A DNA stretch of 64,000 bases, taken from the IMG/VR virus record IMGVR_UViG_3300009034_000015, positions 17,630-81,629 of that record; one strand, 5' to 3'. The DNA is from a virus. The notes beneath the pieces are model-generated. The model was not told the DNA's origin and made no database searches. It worked only from the letters and a program-made list of their open reading frames with translations. Numbering within the stretch: the stretch's first letter is position 1; every line of letters begins with the position of its first letter. Positions 6,393 to 13,484 of the stretch are shown here, piece by piece. The translations under genes and the position numbers were made by a program.

Positions 6393-6445
6393 TTAATCCC
6401 TCAATAATCCCCTTAAATAAATTAAGGGGAAAGTTCAGAAATTAA
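6393..6445 (-). promoter_or_regulatory. intercistronic nested-hairpin RNA element E8
   Basis: Minus strand: arms TTAATTTCTGAA and TTGAGGGATTAA, with G-U pairs and a C-G at position 8 keeping the helix. The inner stem CCCCTTAA/TTAAGGGG is the same as in E5. It contains the stop codon of the 6442-6615 gene and ends 31 nt before ATG 6362. Confidence 0.8.
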
Positions 6446-6615
6446 TAACAGCCACTTAAAGTTCTCATATTATTATGATTAGCCTTAACTATTTTAGCAT
6501 GCCTAATACAAAGATCTTCATAAATTTTATGATTTGGAAAGACTTTTACACTTCTCACATTTTTTCTTAGCTTACCACAAATATCACATTTTTTCATTTT
6601 TACTTTAGTCTTCAT
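6442..6615 (-). CDS. small zinc-finger-like protein
   Basis: The protein has 57 residues. CDICGK (10-15) and LCIRHAK (35-41) give a C-x2-C ... C-x2-H metal-binding pattern with basic residues between. AGGAG lies 6 nt before the ATG. It is the first gene downstream of the structured RNA at 6733-7129, so it could be translated from the same transcript. A nucleic-acid-binding role is plausible but unproven. Confidence 0.6.
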   Translation of the reverse strand: MKTKVKMKKCDICGKLRKNVRSVKVFPNHKIYEDLCIRHAKIVKANHNNMRTLSGCY

Positions 6616-6641
6616 TTTATTCTCCTTTTAAATAGTTATTA

Positions 6642-6694
6642 AAAACTCAGTTAAGCCCACTTTAAATAAATAAAATGGACTTAATGAGGTTTTA
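6642..6694 (-). promoter_or_regulatory. imperfect hairpin between structured RNA and first small gene
   Basis: Minus strand AAAACCTCATTAAGTCCATT pairs imperfectly with the run ending CTTAACTGAGTTTT, about 18 bp with bulges. It lies upstream of the ribosome site of the 6442-6615 gene. Arm sequences and mismatch pattern differ from elements E1-E8, so I do not count it as a member. It may be a processing site or attenuator at the 3' side of the structured RNA. Confidence 0.5.
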
Positions 6695-6732
6695 AAAGAA
6701 TAAACTCAGATTTACTCTTTTGGAGGTAATGG

Positions 6733-7129
6733 AGGTTATATTGTTCTTTACTTTAAATTATAGCCCACTTATCTTTTTGGTTTCACTCTATCCACCCTCA
6801 AAGCTTTTATGGTAACTCCCGGTTAAAAACCTATGTTTACCACTAATAACTTCCCAGCTCCCGAATCCAACCTCAGTTAATTCCTTGCTCTTTATTTCTT
6901 TTTAATTACCATCGCTAGAATAGCTAAGAAATAAAGCCAAGATAAGTTTCTTAAAATCTATTTTAAGAACCCTAGAGTGATTAAGCTTTTATAGCCCTTT
7001 AACTTACCGCCAGCTTTAATGTTGCCGAGGTAGCAATAACCTCAGAATTAAAGCTCTCCTTCAGGCTATAATGATAACCTACTCCGTTATGTAAAAGAAC
7101 TAATAGAAGTATTATAAAAAAGCTCTTAA
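6733..7129 (-). ncRNA. large structured non-coding RNA candidate with pseudoknots
   Basis: No gene fits this stretch, but it folds heavily. Paired blocks (plus coordinates) are 7119-7129/6981-6990, 7064-7070/6990-6996, 7047-7055/7012-7020 (9 bp), 7027-7031/7039-7043, 7074-7078/7086-7090, 6948-6956/6961-6969, 6890-6900/6926-6936 (11 bp), 6767-6775/6939-6947 (9 bp) and 6810-6815/6837-6842. A loop pseudoknot pairs 7032-7036 with 7022-7026. A long-range one pairs 6973-6979 with 6784-6790 across the 6767/6939 stem. The segment 6758-6765 can also pair with 7064-7071, an alternative closing stem. G-U pairs and neighbouring genes favour the minus strand. Phages encode large ornate RNAs such as GOLLD and ROOL; whether this belongs to one is not decidable here. 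Confidence 0.65.
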
Positions 7130-7281
7130 TTTCTTTTTTAATTTCCCTCATCATACTTTAATATATAAGCTAAAACTGTGCCAAAATTAGGATAAATAGG
7201 CAAAAACTCGTTTTAAGGCTATTTTATAAGGGATAATAGGGTTTTACTATAAGTTATTTTTATAATATCTGATTACAAAAA

Positions 7282-7298
7282 TAGGTAATATTTACCTA
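7282..7298. promoter_or_regulatory. palindromic operator candidate O1
   Basis: TAGGTAATATTTACCTA is a perfect inverted repeat TAGGTAA-N3-TTACCTA. An identical pair of half-sites with a different 3-nt centre occurs 84 bp away at 7366-7382, about eight helical turns. Two copies on one DNA face are typical of a dimeric repressor operator. The binding protein is not identified. Confidence 0.65.
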
Positions 7299-7365
7299 AT
7301 TTAAGCCTAAATTGTCAGTAGTTCTATAAACCCTTTATTTCATTAGGTTTTTTATGATTTTAAAT

Positions 7366-7382
7366 TAGGTAAAAATTACCTA
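7366..7382. promoter_or_regulatory. palindromic operator candidate O2
   Basis: TAGGTAAAAATTACCTA is the second perfect TAGGTAA-N3-TTACCTA palindrome, upstream of the structured RNA in the sense of transcription. As RNA it could form a short hairpin, but the conserved half-sites with a changed spacer fit a protein-binding DNA site better. Confidence 0.65.
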
Positions 7383-7504
7383 TAAATTACAAAAAGTAAT
7401 AGCCTTTTTCCTTAAAACACAGTTTATTAACTTTTAAGCCCCTTAAAATAATCAAAAATAATTAAAAAAACTTTAATCTACCTTATCACAATTATATAAT
7501 TATA

Positions 7505-7550
7505 CTTAATTATATTATAATTATATTTAATTAAATATAATAAGCTCCAT
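7505..7550 (-). repeat. AT-rich motif copy A (inverted partner at 57100-57145)
   Basis: Minus strand reads ATGGAGCTTATTATAT, one base change, TAATTAAATATAA, then TAATATA-type sequence. The plus strand at 57100-57145 carries the same string with only a few changes. The first 16 nt and the next 13-nt block are identical. Both copies lie in intergenic DNA, in opposite orientation and about 49.6 kb apart. A promoter, replication-origin or protein-binding function is possible. Confidence 0.55.
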
Positions 7551-7648
7551 AGATAGCTTATAAGGGCTTTTAGGCTATTAAGCCTTAACTTAACCTTTAA
7601 TTTTAAAACTTAGCTATATCCCTACCTATCCTGGTTAGTAATTAGATA

Positions 7649-7687
7649 ATAAAAAAGCCCTAATATAAACTAATTATTAGGGCTTTT
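7649..7687 (-). terminator. Rho-independent terminator (end of replication unit)
   Basis: A 13-bp perfect stem (7653-7665/7675-7687, AAAAGCCCTAATA and complement) with a 9-nt loop, followed on the minus strand by six T. It closes the transcript ending with the gene at 7710-8315. The A-rich 5' side makes it potentially bidirectional. Confidence 0.85.
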
Positions 7688-7709
7688 AAAAAGTAGGTTT
7701 AAGGTTTAT

Positions 7710-8315
7710 TTATTCTATTTTCTTTTTCCTTGCTGCTTTAACTAACTTTTGGATTATATCCTTATCTTTACCTTTATAAACTGCTTCATAACTTTTAGGG
7801 TTTTTAATCTTCTTTACCCCTGGTAGTTTTATATAATGCCTAAACTTTATTTTACCATCTGGTTTAAGGCAAATAATATTCTTAGTTTCCTTTTTGTTTT
7901 TAAAAACTATATTATCATTTTCTTTTACTGTGTATTTTCTACCTTTCAATAATCTTTTTATAAAACTTAAAAAAGGAAACTTTTGTTCTAATTCTGCTTC
8001 TACTTTTAACTGCTCTTCGGTTAAATCTTGCAAACCCTTTTCTATCTCTTCAACAGTTTTGTCAGTTAGCTCTTTTTCCTCTGCGAATATAGCTCCACAA
8101 TAAGGGCAATAATCTAAGTCTGGTATATCAAACTTGCAATTAGCACATCTAAAATAAAAAGAACCATATTTTTTAATAAGTTCTTTTTCTACTCTTTCAA
8201 TACCATCTTCTAAGCCATGCCCTTTTAACTGGATTTTTATATAAGAAACTCCAGTTAATTTAGAAAGTCCTACCTTTAACGATTCTACTGTAAGCTTGCC
8301 CCTATCTGGCTCCAT
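7710..8315 (-). CDS. zinc-ribbon protein, function unknown
   Basis: The protein has 201 residues. Residues 57-75 hold CANCKFDIPDLDYCPYCG, a four-Cys zinc ribbon. A Glu-rich helical linker follows, then a basic C-terminal beta-rich segment (GRKYTVKENDNIVFKNKK) and a Lys-rich end. AAAGGAG precedes the ATG at 8315. It overlaps the upstream gene by 31 nt. It is the last gene of the replication-side operon, before a strong terminator. Zinc ribbons of this kind often bind nucleic acid or polymerase; no family is named. Confidence 0.75.
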   Translation of the reverse strand: MEPDRGKLTVESLKVGLSKLTGVSYIKIQLKGHGLEDGIERVEKELIKKYGSFYFRCANCKFDIPDLDYCPYCGAIFAEEKELTDKTVEEIEKGLQDLTEEQLKVEAELEQKFPFLSFIKRLLKGRKYTVKENDNIVFKNKKETKNIICLKPDGKIKFRHYIKLPGVKKIKNPKSYEAVYKGKDKDIIQKLVKAARKKKIE

Positions 8316-8647
8316 TTCTTTTCTCCTTTCCTTTTTATTGGTTTAATTAACTTTTCGACTTCAATATAATTTTTAAGAAAATCAGGAAAATTATTTATAT
8401 TTACTTCTCTTGGCTTAATTAAAAATTGACATCTTAAATTTTTTAAATTAGTTCCAAAAGATTTAGGGCAATAAAGACATTTCTCAGGTAATTTTTCTGC
8501 CTTTCTACAAATAGAAATAATTAAATCAATTAAGAAAAATAATCTTTGTTTCTTAATTCTTAATCCAGAAATCATACCAATCGATCCATCCCTTGGAACT
8601 ATAAAAGGTTCTTTTCTTTTAGATTCTATAAATTCAAGTATATCCAT
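8285..8647 (-). CDS. hypothetical protein with Cys pair
   Basis: The protein has 120 residues. CLYCPKS near residue 58, with a further Cys about 14 residues later (NLRCQF), suggests metal binding. An N-terminal helix is followed by a hydrophobic segment (RLFFLIDLIISI). AGGAGT lies before the ATG. It overlaps the next gene by 31 nt in another frame. No family is recognised. Confidence 0.7.
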   Translation of the reverse strand: MDILEFIESKRKEPFIVPRDGSIGMISGLRIKKQRLFFLIDLIISICRKAEKLPEKCLYCPKSFGTNLKNLRCQFLIKPREVNINNFPDFLKNYIEVEKLIKPIKRKGEKKWSQIGASLQ

Positions 8648-8661
8648 TAGTTACTCCTTTC

Positions 8662-8871
8662 TTAAAATTGATTTATAAATTCTCTAAATTCATCTATTGT
8701 ATCTAAAACTTTTATTTCTTTCTTTAAAAGCATTACAATACAATATTTATCTACTCCACAAGCTTCGCTTATTTTTATTTCACAAAATCCTATTTTTTTC
8801 TTTAAAAGCCAAAGATTATTAAAAGCTTGTTTAACTTGATCATAAGTCATATATTTTTCATTATCACTCAT
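8662..8871 (-). CDS. hypothetical protein
   Basis: The protein has 69 residues with an acidic N-terminus. The pattern YDQVKQAFNNLWLLKKKIGF, then SEACGVDKYCIVMLL, could form a small winged-helix or HTH-like fold. It is one nucleotide from its upstream neighbour. Function unknown. Confidence 0.6.
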   Translation of the reverse strand: MSDNEKYMTYDQVKQAFNNLWLLKKKIGFCEIKISEACGVDKYCIVMLLKKEIKVLDTIDEFREFINQF

Positions 8872-8872
8872 T

Positions 8873-9112
8873 TTAAACTTCTTTCTTTTTAGAATTAAAT
8901 ATCATTACTAAAAAATTATTAAGCGATTTAGCTTCGCGAACATTTAAAAATGCTACTTGATAATATTCATCCATTCTATAATTACCACCTTTATCATCTT
9001 CAAAAACATCTACACTTCTTTCTTCATCTCTTTTAAGAATTTCAACTTCATTCTCATCAGAAACAAACATATAGTTTTTTATAACAATAGTTTTCTTTTT
9101 TATTTTACTCAT
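8873..9112 (-). CDS. hypothetical protein
   Basis: The protein has 79 residues with a basic N-terminus (MSKIKKKTIVIKNYMF), an acidic middle (EDDKGGNYRMDEYYQV) and a C-terminal helix. It lies in the string of small genes between the replication genes and the 7.65 kb terminator. No family is recognised. Confidence 0.6.
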   Translation of the reverse strand: MSKIKKKTIVIKNYMFVSDENEVEILKRDEERSVDVFEDDKGGNYRMDEYYQVAFLNVREAKSLNNFLVMIFNSKKKEV

Positions 9113-9115
9113 TAG

Positions 9116-9457
9116 TTACTCCTTCCTTTTTTTATTAAAATTTAGATACTTTTTAAAAAAATTATAAATAACATCATTATATTCACCATATAATAAATAA
9201 ACTGATTCACAGCAGAAGAACATAAGTAAATATAATAAAATCCCTCCAATAACTAATCTAAAAAGACCATGCAGGCTTAAAAACAATTCTTTAAGTAAAT
9301 TAATTTGACCAAAGAAACCAAAGATTAATAATGTAAATAACATTAATCCAGTTATACAAGATAGTAAACTTGAAATTATTCCTTCGCCAAATATTTGCAT
9401 AAATATATTTGGTTTTGGTGGAGGATTAAATTTAATTTTATTTTTCTCTTTTCTCAT
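9116..9457 (-). CDS. small membrane protein, two predicted helices
   Basis: The protein has 113 residues. A basic, Pro-rich N-terminus (FNPPPKPN) is followed by hydrophobic segments at about 27-52 (SLLSCITGLMLFTLLIFGFF) and 62-90 (LFRLVIGGILLYLLMFFCC), then a basic tail. It is probably an inner-membrane protein with both ends inside. Function unknown; membrane attachment of replication or superinfection control are possibilities only. Confidence 0.65.
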   Translation of the reverse strand: MRKEKNKIKFNPPPKPNIFMQIFGEGIISSLLSCITGLMLFTLLIFGFFGQINLLKELFLSLHGLFRLVIGGILLYLLMFFCCESVYLLYGEYNDVIYNFFKKYLNFNKKRKE

Positions 9458-9458
9458 T

Positions 9459-9848
9459 TTAAACTCCTTTTAATTTAACTTCACAAGTTCCATTTTCAAA
9501 ACACCTTACCCTTACTACATTATCTAAATTAAATTTATGTTTATTTGATTTATTATCAAGAATAAAATTCCACATAGCCCACCATCGTTCTTTTTTCCAA
9601 CCTAATTCCTTTCTCATCTCTTCTATAAAATCTAAGGTAATATCTCGTCCGTTCCGTCTCTTTTCTATTTCTTCAACAACATTATAAAATTGATGCCTTG
9701 TAAAACTTGTTATTTCTCTTCCTTGTTGTTTCTTAGGAACTTTATTTAAAATTTTTTTCATTAATAATGATTTTAAAGTTCTTTCTTGCTGTTCTTGAAA
9801 TATAACACCAAGAGTAGCCAAACTAACTAAAGTCTTTTCAGCATCCAT
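9459..9848 (-). CDS. hypothetical protein
   Basis: The protein has 129 residues, mostly helical, with a Trp-rich patch (LGWKKERWWAMWNFIL) and a short beta C-terminus (VRVRCFENGTCEVKLKG). The stop codon abuts the neighbouring gene's ribosome site. It may be a small DNA-associated protein because of its position. No family is recognised. Confidence 0.65.
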   Translation of the reverse strand: MDAEKTLVSLATLGVIFQEQQERTLKSLLMKKILNKVPKKQQGREITSFTRHQFYNVVEEIEKRRNGRDITLDFIEEMRKELGWKKERWWAMWNFILDNKSNKHKFNLDNVVRVRCFENGTCEVKLKGV

Positions 9849-10415
9849 TTAAACTCCTTTCTTTTCTTTATTAAAATCATTTTCCCAATCAATTGGGATT
9901 TTAAAAGTTTTTAACTCTTTACTGTGTTTTTTCTCTATTGCCCTAATTAAATGATTAAGATACCTAACATTAAAGAAAGTTCCAAACTTTTTAACATTCT
10001 TTAGAAATACTAATGAATGGTCATCATCCCATCCTGTTAGCGAACCAATAGTATTTCTTAATGTAATAAAACTAATCTGATCTCCATTCCCCTTAGAAGC
10101 TCCGGGATAAATTATTTTATTAATTACCCTTAGTTCAAATATACCAATAAAGTCTCTTCTTTCATCAACTTCTATTAAACACCTTTTAAATCTTAATCCT
10201 TGCCATTTTGTAATACTTTTAACCCCTGGAGTTTCTTTAAGCTTTTCTTTTAAACTTTTAAAATTCCCTTTATATCTACAATAATAATAACTGAACGGTG
10301 GTATAAACTTTTTCTTTTTAAACCTAACTTTCTTTTCTGTAATGTTATGTTTCTTAACTTTCTTCTTTTCTTCCTCTTGGAGTAACTTACTGAGTTCCCC
10401 TTGTAATGTTCTCAT
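9849..10415 (-). CDS. hypothetical basic protein
   Basis: The protein has 188 residues. The N-terminus is Lys/Glu-rich, followed by a mixed alpha/beta region (SYYYCRYKGNFKSLKEKLKE and KRCLIEVDERRDFIGIFELR). It starts within the end of the sigma-like gene (ATGA-type overlap), so the two are translationally coupled. No family is recognised. Confidence 0.65.
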   Translation of the reverse strand: MRTLQGELSKLLQEEEKKKVKKHNITEKKVRFKKKKFIPPFSYYYCRYKGNFKSLKEKLKETPGVKSITKWQGLRFKRCLIEVDERRDFIGIFELRVINKIIYPGASKGNGDQISFITLRNTIGSLTGWDDDHSLVFLKNVKKFGTFFNVRYLNHLIRAIEKKHSKELKTFKIPIDWENDFNKEKKGV

Positions 10416-11077
10416 AATAACTCCCCTGCTCTATGTTTTGATTTTAGTTCTTTAAGTTCACGATTCACAATTACGATAGCTGAATCTAAACTTTTTAAAC
10501 CTTCTTTCTTTTTAATCGTTTTAGCTACCTCTTTTTGAAGTTTACCCTTAGCCATACCCTTAACTATAATTCTTTGCCTTTTAGTTAATTTAGGTATTAT
10601 CTTTTCAATTAAATCATTTATTACTACCTTATCAATCTTTTCATCATTATCTATTAATAATTCCTCATCAGTGTCAGAAAATTCAGTTAATCTACTATTT
10701 ATTCTTTTTTCTTTCTTTAAATAGACTTGAAGATAACTTCCAATATAATAACAGACAAATTTATCAACAGGCACAGCGGGAAGGGAATTATTATTATCAG
10801 GATGGAACTTTATTAGGTGAGATTGGAAAGCCCTTTCGTTTAAAGCTATTTTAGAACAGTAAGGGCAATAAAACAAAAAAGCTTTTATAGCATCTAATAA
10901 AAGTAATCTTGCTATATTTAAAACTTCTTCAAAATCAATAAAAAAATAAAATTTTTTAAAATGATTTACAGTAGCAATTAATATAGATTCTGCTTCTTTA
11001 ATCACAGCATTTTGTAAATCAAGATTATTAGGGCTTAATTTATAATCTAATAGTAAAACCTTTAATTCCTTTTTCAT
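10412..11077 (-). CDS. divergent sigma-70-like factor with C2H2 finger insertion
   Basis: The protein has 221 residues. The segment FIDFEEVLNIARLLLLDAIK (about 47-66) resembles sigma region 2. The C-terminal LTKRQRIIVKGMAKGKLQKEVAKTI block (about 165-190) resembles the region 4 helix-turn-helix, where a leucine/threonine-rich turn precedes the recognition helix. Between them CPYC (71-74) and H87/H92 form a C2H2 zinc finger not usual in sigma factors. Phage sigma-like proteins redirect host RNA polymerase to phage promoters; this is a candidate regulator of the repeated promoter-like motifs. No clear ribosome site precedes the start, and a promoter-like motif lies at 11111-11144. Assignment is by motif only. 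Confidence 0.6.
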   Translation of the reverse strand: MKKELKVLLLDYKLSPNNLDLQNAVIKEAESILIATVNHFKKFYFFIDFEEVLNIARLLLLDAIKAFLFYCPYCSKIALNERAFQSHLIKFHPDNNNSLPAVPVDKFVCYYIGSYLQVYLKKEKRINSRLTEFSDTDEELLIDNDEKIDKVVINDLIEKIIPKLTKRQRIIVKGMAKGKLQKEVAKTIKKKEGLKSLDSAIVIVNRELKELKSKHRAGELL

Positions 11078-11110
11078 TTTTTATAATTACTGATTAAGTT
11101 TTTTTATTAT

Positions 11111-11144
11111 ACTACTACCTATATAATAAAAAGTAAAACTTAAT
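11111..11144 (-). promoter_or_regulatory. promoter-like motif before the sigma-like gene
   Basis: Minus strand ATTAAGTTTTAC, 8 nt, then TTATATAGGTAGTAGTATAAT. It shares TTAAGTTTTAC and TATATAGGTAGT with the motif cluster at 45.4-45.8 kb. The rest of the 11078-11238 gap is AT-rich with the palindrome CTTAATTAAG and no gene. Confidence 0.45.
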
Positions 11145-11238
11145 TAAGCTTATATAACTCAGGTTATTTACTATTATATTTAATTAGATTTATTTAAAAA
11201 ATCTTTTCTTATAAGTTTAGCTATTTTCTTTTAATAGC

Positions 11239-12186
11239 TTACAATTGCTTTACTTTATAATTTACCCTAATCTTTTGTTCTCTAAGATTAAATATATTAT
11301 GTAGGTTTCTTTTAACTATCTGTTTTCTCAATTCATCCTGATTTAAACTGCCTGGGTCTTGTTTTAATCGTAAAAAATAAATATCACTAAATAAAGCATA
11401 TTTTTTAGCTTGTTTTAAAAATAACAAGCCACCTTCATCTGGATCAGGGCAATAAAAAATCTTTTTAAACTGCCTTAGAATCCTTGCTTGTTTTTTAGAA
11501 ACATAATTATTAAATAAACATAAGACATTTTTAAGCCCTATTCTTTCTAATGCTAGCATATCAAATAAACCTTCAACTAAAAATAAATAATTAACATTAA
11601 AATCAATAGAATCAAACGGAAATACTATATCTTTAATATTTGAATCTTTCGGATATAAATAGCGTTTCTTACCTTTATAAATACTTCTTGCAGCAAAAGA
11701 GACTACTTTCTGTCTAATCTCAATAGGAATGATTATTCTACCTCTATAAAAGCCAGTTCTACAATAACCTATTTTATATTTTAAAATCTGCTCATAAGTT
11801 AATTTTCTTTCTTTAACTAAATAATCTAAGAAAACATTAGGACTTGTTTGATTTAATGATCTAAAACTAACAGGTAAATCATTAATATTAAATATTTTAA
11901 TCTTTTCAAGCTGTTCTTTTTTAGTTGGTAAATAATAAGGTAAAGTAACAATAGTTTCATCCGAATCACAAAAATCATTTATTAAAGTTTGAATGTTACC
12001 AGCAGCATGGCATCCAAAACAAAAGAAAGTTCCAAAATTATCTTTCTTAATAGAAATAGAGAAACTTGGTTTCTCCTCTTGATGATAAGGGCAAACAGCC
12101 CATAAATCATTCCCTTTTTCAATTGGGTTAATTCCAATCTTAATTAAAAAATTTATTAATTCTTGTTTATTACTAATCCTCATCAT
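11239..12186 (-). CDS. dnaG: DnaG-type DNA primase
   Basis: The protein has 315 residues from the first of two adjacent ATGs (12186, 12183); a longer frame upstream would lie wholly inside the helicase gene. A CHC2 zinc finger (C32, H35, C56, C59; VCPYHQEEKPSF and FFCFGC) is followed by a Toprim domain with LVEGLFDMLALE and CPDPDEGG carrying the acidic residues that bind catalytic metal. It synthesises RNA primers on the lagging strand. It is shorter than bacterial DnaG (about 600) and lacks an evident helicase-binding C-terminus, as is common in phage primases. It overlaps the DnaB-like gene by 14 nt, so primase and helicase are coupled. Confidence 0.88.
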   Translation of the reverse strand: MMRISNKQELINFLIKIGINPIEKGNDLWAVCPYHQEEKPSFSISIKKDNFGTFFCFGCHAAGNIQTLINDFCDSDETIVTLPYYLPTKKEQLEKIKIFNINDLPVSFRSLNQTSPNVFLDYLVKERKLTYEQILKYKIGYCRTGFYRGRIIIPIEIRQKVVSFAARSIYKGKKRYLYPKDSNIKDIVFPFDSIDFNVNYLFLVEGLFDMLALERIGLKNVLCLFNNYVSKKQARILRQFKKIFYCPDPDEGGLLFLKQAKKYALFSDIYFLRLKQDPGSLNQDELRKQIVKRNLHNIFNLREQKIRVNYKVKQL

Positions 12187-13483
12187 CTTCACTTTTAGAT
12201 GTAATAAGATTACCAATCTTAACCTTTGAAGAATCAAAGTTAAATTTAACTATTTTATTTGCTGCCCCTCTTCTTTGTTTCATAATAATTAATTCTAAAA
12301 TATCATCTTCTATTTCAGGACAAAAATATTTTTCTCTATGCAAACCTATTATTAAATCTGCTTTTTCTTCATAAGCTCCAGAGTTTTTTAACATCTCAAG
12401 CGTAGGTCGTTTAATAGTTTCTTTTTCTAATCCTCTTCGTATTTGAGCAGTTATTAAAACATGAGTATTTGTATCCTTAGCAATCTGTTGTAATTCTTTT
12501 AATCTATTTGAAATTGATTCTGTTTTTGCTTCTACATCTTTTAGATTTTCAAAAGCATCTAATATACAAATATCATAATCCTCTTTACTTAATAATAAAT
12601 ATAAATCATCTAAGGTTAAAAACGCTTGATCACAAGGAAAAAAATTATTAGTATCAAATATCTTCTTAATAGTATTATTTATTAAAATCTTTTCTGATTT
12701 ATCTAATTCTTTAAAATTTTTAATTAAATCAAGTATTTCAATCTTAGTTAAATTAGAAACCATTAAATCTAAAAACAAAGTTACAGTATTTTCTAAGGGG
12801 CAAACTAAAACTTTATAATCATTAAAAATTAATGAGCAGACTAAATTAACAACAAAAGTAGTTTTACCCATTGAAGGTCTACCACAAACGACTGAAATTT
12901 CTTTTCTCGCTAATCCCTCTGTTAAAAAATTATCTAAGCCAGTTAAATAAGTAGGTTTAAAAGCAGGTCGTTTAATTCGTAGTTTTAATTCATTTATATA
13001 TATCTCTTTAAAATTTTGTTCTAAATCTTCCTCTGCGCTTTGTAAGGAAATATTTTTGACTCGCTCTGCTAATGTAGCTATTTTATTTAAATTAATCTGT
13101 GGACTTGAAATACCCTGATTAAGTTTCTTTAATTCATTTTGTATTAATCTAAATTTAACCTTATCCTCTTTTAAAACTTTTATATGAAATTCAAGGTTTA
13201 TATTCTTATCAAATAGTTCTTGAATTTCTCTTAGATATTTAATCCCACCATAATCTTCATTAAAAATTAATTGGTTTAAAGTATCTTCATTATAAGCCAT
13301 CTTTTTTTCAAATAATAACTTTAAACCTTTAAAAATAATTTTATGCCTATTAGCAATAAAATCAGTTTCTTTTAATTGCTTAATATAAAGTTTCCTTAAT
13401 TTACCTGATTTAATTAAACCAGCAAGGATAACCTGTTCATTCTCAGTATTTACTTCAATATCTCTTTTTTCTTTCTTAGCCAT
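12173..13483 (-). CDS. dnaB: DnaB-like replicative helicase
   Basis: The protein has 436 residues. The N-terminal domain (about 1-150) resembles DnaB-N (EQVILAGLIKSGKLRKLYI). The RecA-like C-terminal domain has Walker A GRPSMGKTT (201-209), Walker B DICILDAFE and a later VLITAQIRRGLE motif. It unwinds the fork ahead of the phage polymerase as a hexamer. Its neighbours are beta clamp (upstream) and primase (downstream), a compact replisome operon. The length is typical for the family. Confidence 0.88.
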   Translation of the reverse strand: MAKKEKRDIEVNTENEQVILAGLIKSGKLRKLYIKQLKETDFIANRHKIIFKGLKLLFEKKMAYNEDTLNQLIFNEDYGGIKYLREIQELFDKNINLEFHIKVLKEDKVKFRLIQNELKKLNQGISSPQINLNKIATLAERVKNISLQSAEEDLEQNFKEIYINELKLRIKRPAFKPTYLTGLDNFLTEGLARKEISVVCGRPSMGKTTFVVNLVCSLIFNDYKVLVCPLENTVTLFLDLMVSNLTKIEILDLIKNFKELDKSEKILINNTIKKIFDTNNFFPCDQAFLTLDDLYLLLSKEDYDICILDAFENLKDVEAKTESISNRLKELQQIAKDTNTHVLITAQIRRGLEKETIKRPTLEMLKNSGAYEEKADLIIGLHREKYFCPEIEDDILELIIMKQRRGAANKIVKFNFDSSKVKIGNLITSKSEDDED

Positions 13484-13484
13484 A

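Larger units (their letters stand above)
7141..7504 (-). other. non-coding leader region upstream of the structured RNA
   Basis: No convincing gene on either strand. It contains the two palindromic operator candidates (7282-7298, 7366-7382) and very AT-rich DNA. It probably holds the promoter and control region of the transcript that begins with the structured RNA. Confidence 0.5.

Noticed and set aside
828-6445. The repeated hairpins being ordinary Rho-independent terminators
   Set aside because: None is followed by a T-tract on the minus strand; arms and mismatch are conserved; they precede ribosome sites closely.
6733-7129. Group I intron or tRNA-like RNA as explanation for the structured region
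   Set aside because: I could not find the conserved P7/P3 core of group I introns, no interrupted gene flanks it, and no tRNA cloverleaf or T-loop sequence fits.
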